A stretch of DNA of 64,000 nt, from assembly GCF_042652345.1 (NCBI RefSeq), contig NZ_JBHSJJ010000004.1, positions 248,001 to 312,000 of the forward strand. Direction: 5' to 3'. Positions 62,148-64,000 of the stretch are shown in pieces. The notes below the pieces were generated by a model. That model searched no databases. It was not told the DNA's origin and saw only the letters and a program-made list of their open reading frames with translations. A program made the position numbers and the translations under genes. This DNA comes from Negadavirga shengliensis (GTDB lineage: Bacteria > Bacteroidota > Bacteroidia > Cytophagales > Cyclobacteriaceae). How positions within the stretch are numbered: the first letter of the stretch is position 1; every line of letters begins with the position of its first letter.

Positions 62148-63368
62148 ATGGCAGAATGTTTTGCATTGTTGGGCTGGAGTTTGCCAGTGATAGAAAGCAT
62201 GGAGAAACTGGGTAAGCCTTATGTGGTGGTTTCCTACCCTGATTTTGAAAATTACGCAAAGGACAAGGATATTCCTTTTGTATCCTATCAATTTGATGAA
62301 TGGAGTGATTCTTCCAATTCACTACTGCTAAAAGAGAAACTGGATGTTTTCGGTGCGGATGTGGCTGTACCCTTATTTGAAGAGACGGTGGAATGGGCTG
62401 GAGCCCTTAATTCCCTTTACAGGAACGACCCGAGGGTATTGAACAGGGCATTCCTTTTTCGGAACAAAGCCATGATGAAGCGAAAAGCCCTTATTGGGGG
62501 GCTGCGTGTAGGCCTGTTTGAAGAGGTCTTTAATAAGGAAGGCGTGAAGAGGTTTATGGACAGGTTGAATCAAGCCAATCTGCAGATTGAGGGAGAGGAA
62601 GACAGTTGGGTACACCTGAAGCCGTTTGCTTCAGCGGGTACGGTAGGACACAGACTGCTTAGGTCAAAAAAAGACATAGATGCAAAATGTGAGGACAATG
62701 ACTTCCCATGTCTGGCCGAAAGCCATCTGCCGGGACGGGAATTTTCCTGCGAGGCTTTTGTACACGGGGGGGAAATCAGGTTTTTAAATATCACGGAATA
62801 TGTGAAGCTGGGGTATTCAAATTTTATTCCCGAGGGTCATTACCTGCATTCCAAAAGAGACAGAATCATGCAGGAAATGCAGAAATTGGTGGATATTTTC
62901 GGTATCCAATACGGAATGATCCACCCTGAATGGTTTTTGACAGAAAATGATGAACTGAGCTTCGGTGAGGTGGCCTGCAGGATACCGGGAGGTCATATTC
63001 TTGAATTGTGCGGCAAAGCCTACGGTTTTGATGCATTGGCGGCATTTGTCTTGTGTCACGACCCCGCCTTGTCTGAGGAAGAACTCAAACAGATTCTGCC
63101 TCCCATAGACGCCCGTCCCCATGAGTTTTATGGGAATGTGATGATTTATCCGCACAAAAACCGGATATCAAGGTTGGTAATACCTGACGAACTGAAAGAA
63201 GAGCCTTACTTTTTGGATCATAACCTGGTTCCTCCTCTGAGTACGCAAAAAATAAATGACAGAGAAGGGTTCGGTAACCATTTTGGTACGGTCAACTTCA
63301 AAGGGGAAGACCCGGACAGGATGACGGAATTGCTTCTACATTATGAAAATGTGGATTTTTATCAATAA
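62148..63368 (+). CDS. ATP-grasp domain protein
   Basis: The 406-residue protein has the layout of carboxylate-amine ligases. An N-terminal Rossmann-like part (ALLGWSLPVIESMEKLGKPYVVVSYPD) is followed by the ATP-grasp region: WVHLKPFASAGTVGHRLL, CLAESHLPGREFSCEAFVHGGE and EWFLTENDELSFGEVACRIPGG with the metal-binding Glu. The substrate cannot be read. It stands in front of an unrecognised gene at the right edge, which may be its pathway partner. A role in small-molecule or peptide synthesis is possible. Confidence 0.8.
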   Translation: MAECFALLGWSLPVIESMEKLGKPYVVVSYPDFENYAKDKDIPFVSYQFDEWSDSSNSLLLKEKLDVFGADVAVPLFEETVEWAGALNSLYRNDPRVLNRAFLFRNKAMMKRKALIGGLRVGLFEEVFNKEGVKRFMDRLNQANLQIEGEEDSWVHLKPFASAGTVGHRLLRSKKDIDAKCEDNDFPCLAESHLPGREFSCEAFVHGGEIRFLNITEYVKLGYSNFIPEGHYLHSKRDRIMQEMQKLVDIFGIQYGMIHPEWFLTENDELSFGEVACRIPGGHILELCGKAYGFDALAAFVLCHDPALSEEELKQILPPIDARPHEFYGNVMIYPHKNRISRLVIPDELKEEPYFLDHNLVPPLSTQKINDREGFGNHFGTVNFKGEDPDRMTELLLHYENVDFYQ

Positions 63369-63507
63369 GGACAATGAGCTAATCAGATAATTTAGTACTT
63401 CATTTAAAAATCAGTTCCTTTGTAGGAAATGAATTTTATGGCCGAGGTTCTGGATGCATTCCGGTGCGACTGACCACTTCAGGCCCAACGAAAGAAATAC
63501 AGTATAC

Positions 63508-64000
63508 ATGCTAGACAAGGCAATCAGAGAGAGAAACGAACAGTTGTTTGAAGAGTTGTTTTCAGAGTTTAAAGAGGCAACCTCCCTGACCAAATCCCAA
63601 AAGGCCCAGAAGCTTATGGGGCAATTGGACACTTGGAGTGATGATAAAGAGGGTATAAAAATGATTTACAATCATGTGCCACACCTTACCCATTCAGGGA
63701 TATTTGAAGGAAGTCCATGGGAAAATCCGGGAAAACTTGTATCTGGCTTGGTCAATGGTACCTTCAAAAGTGGCCATCCCAATTCTACCCTTGAATTGCT
63801 TAGCGAGTTGAGAATACTGGCCATTGTCAAAGGTGATATCCAATCTCCTGACATGAGCCGGGACGAAGCGGATAATTTTATCCAGGATGTAATTGTCAAT
63901 AATCTTGAATTCGTATTCAATGAGCCAAAGGAGGAAACCAGACTGGTGATGGCAGAACATGAGCTCAAAAAAGTACATGCTTTATTTTTGTTCTTGTCTG
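63508..64000 (+). CDS. Unrecognised protein, 5' part (runs off the window)
   Basis: A frame is open from the ATG at 63508 to the end of the window, giving at least 164 residues (MLDKAIRERNEQLFEELF to KVHALFLFLS). An in-frame ATG at 63454 is an alternative start; a stop at 63430 bounds the frame upstream. The protein is mostly helical and contains PHLTHSGIFEGSPWENPG and LSELRILAIVKGD. I find no known family. It is 139 bases downstream of the ATP-grasp gene on the same strand, so co-transcription is likely. Confidence 0.6.
   Translation, partial: MLDKAIRERNEQLFEELFSEFKEATSLTKSQKAQKLMGQLDTWSDDKEGIKMIYNHVPHLTHSGIFEGSPWENPGKLVSGLVNGTFKSGHPNSTLELLSELRILAIVKGDIQSPDMSRDEADNFIQDVIVNNLEFVFNEPKEETRLVMAEHELKKVHALFLFLS

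Overview
The window reads as chromosomal DNA of a Bacteroidota bacterium, most likely order Cytophagales and close to Cyclobacteriaceae (Cyclobacterium, Algoriphagus or Echinicola-like). This placement is an inference from gene content: TonB-dependent receptors with carboxypeptidase-like N-terminal domains, DUF4625 and DUF3667 proteins, LytS/LytTR pairs, an ArgF'-type arginine operon, starts without Shine-Dalgarno sequences and a TTTG/TAnnTTTG promoter. I saw no rRNA, tRNA, insertion sequence, prophage or CRISPR array. Genes cut by the window edges lie at both ends.

Region 1 (1-15.2 kb) is a saccharide-utilisation locus without SusC/SusD in view. It holds the end of a fibronectin type III protein, an FMN-binding-like exported protein and a secreted FAD oxidoreductase. 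After a 476-base regulatory gap comes a tight five-gene run: an SSS symporter, a second (cytoplasmic) FAD oxidoreductase, a large exported alpha-toroid-like protein, a GH31 lipoprotein and a divergent GH9-like enzyme. The logic appears to be outside hydrolysis, uptake by the sodium symporter and flavin-dependent oxidation on both sides of the membrane.

Region 2 (15.4-21.1 kb) is an unusual redox cluster. A two-helix membrane protein, a DyP-type peroxidase and a y4iL-like catalase-fold protein are co-transcribed, and they converge on a large aldonolactone-oxidase-type flavoprotein. This is the best candidate for an undescribed system.

Region 3 (21.2-32.5 kb) carries PEP carboxylase, an Omp85-like beta barrel, a Crp/Fnr regulator, a LytS/LytTR two-component pair running downstream of a TonB receptor and a TPR protein, a serine hydrolase and a SpoIIAA-like protein.

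Region 4 (32.6-50.7 kb) is mixed. It includes an SRPBCC protein, a Tm-1-like split pair with an AAC(3)-like acetyltransferase, a DUF3667 protein, a translationally coupled acetolactate synthase/aldehyde dehydrogenase pair, a nucleoside hydrolase, two small secreted proteins behind a sigma-54-like promoter, a PQQ-type sugar dehydrogenase, a DUF4625 lipoprotein with a metal-type TonB receptor, and small membrane proteins including an AI-2E family permease.

Region 5 (50.7-51.5 kb) is non-coding and holds a degenerate tandem repeat family with GC-rich palindromes. It is followed by an MFS transporter and a very small membrane protein whose gene contains a terminator-like hairpin.

Region 6 (53.2-61.5 kb, minus strand) is a complete arginine operon in the order GNAT-argG-argC-argD-argF'-argB-argE-argH. 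It uses the acylated-ornithine carbamoyltransferase route. Region 7 (62.1-64 kb) has an ATP-grasp protein and the start of an unrecognised gene that leaves the window.
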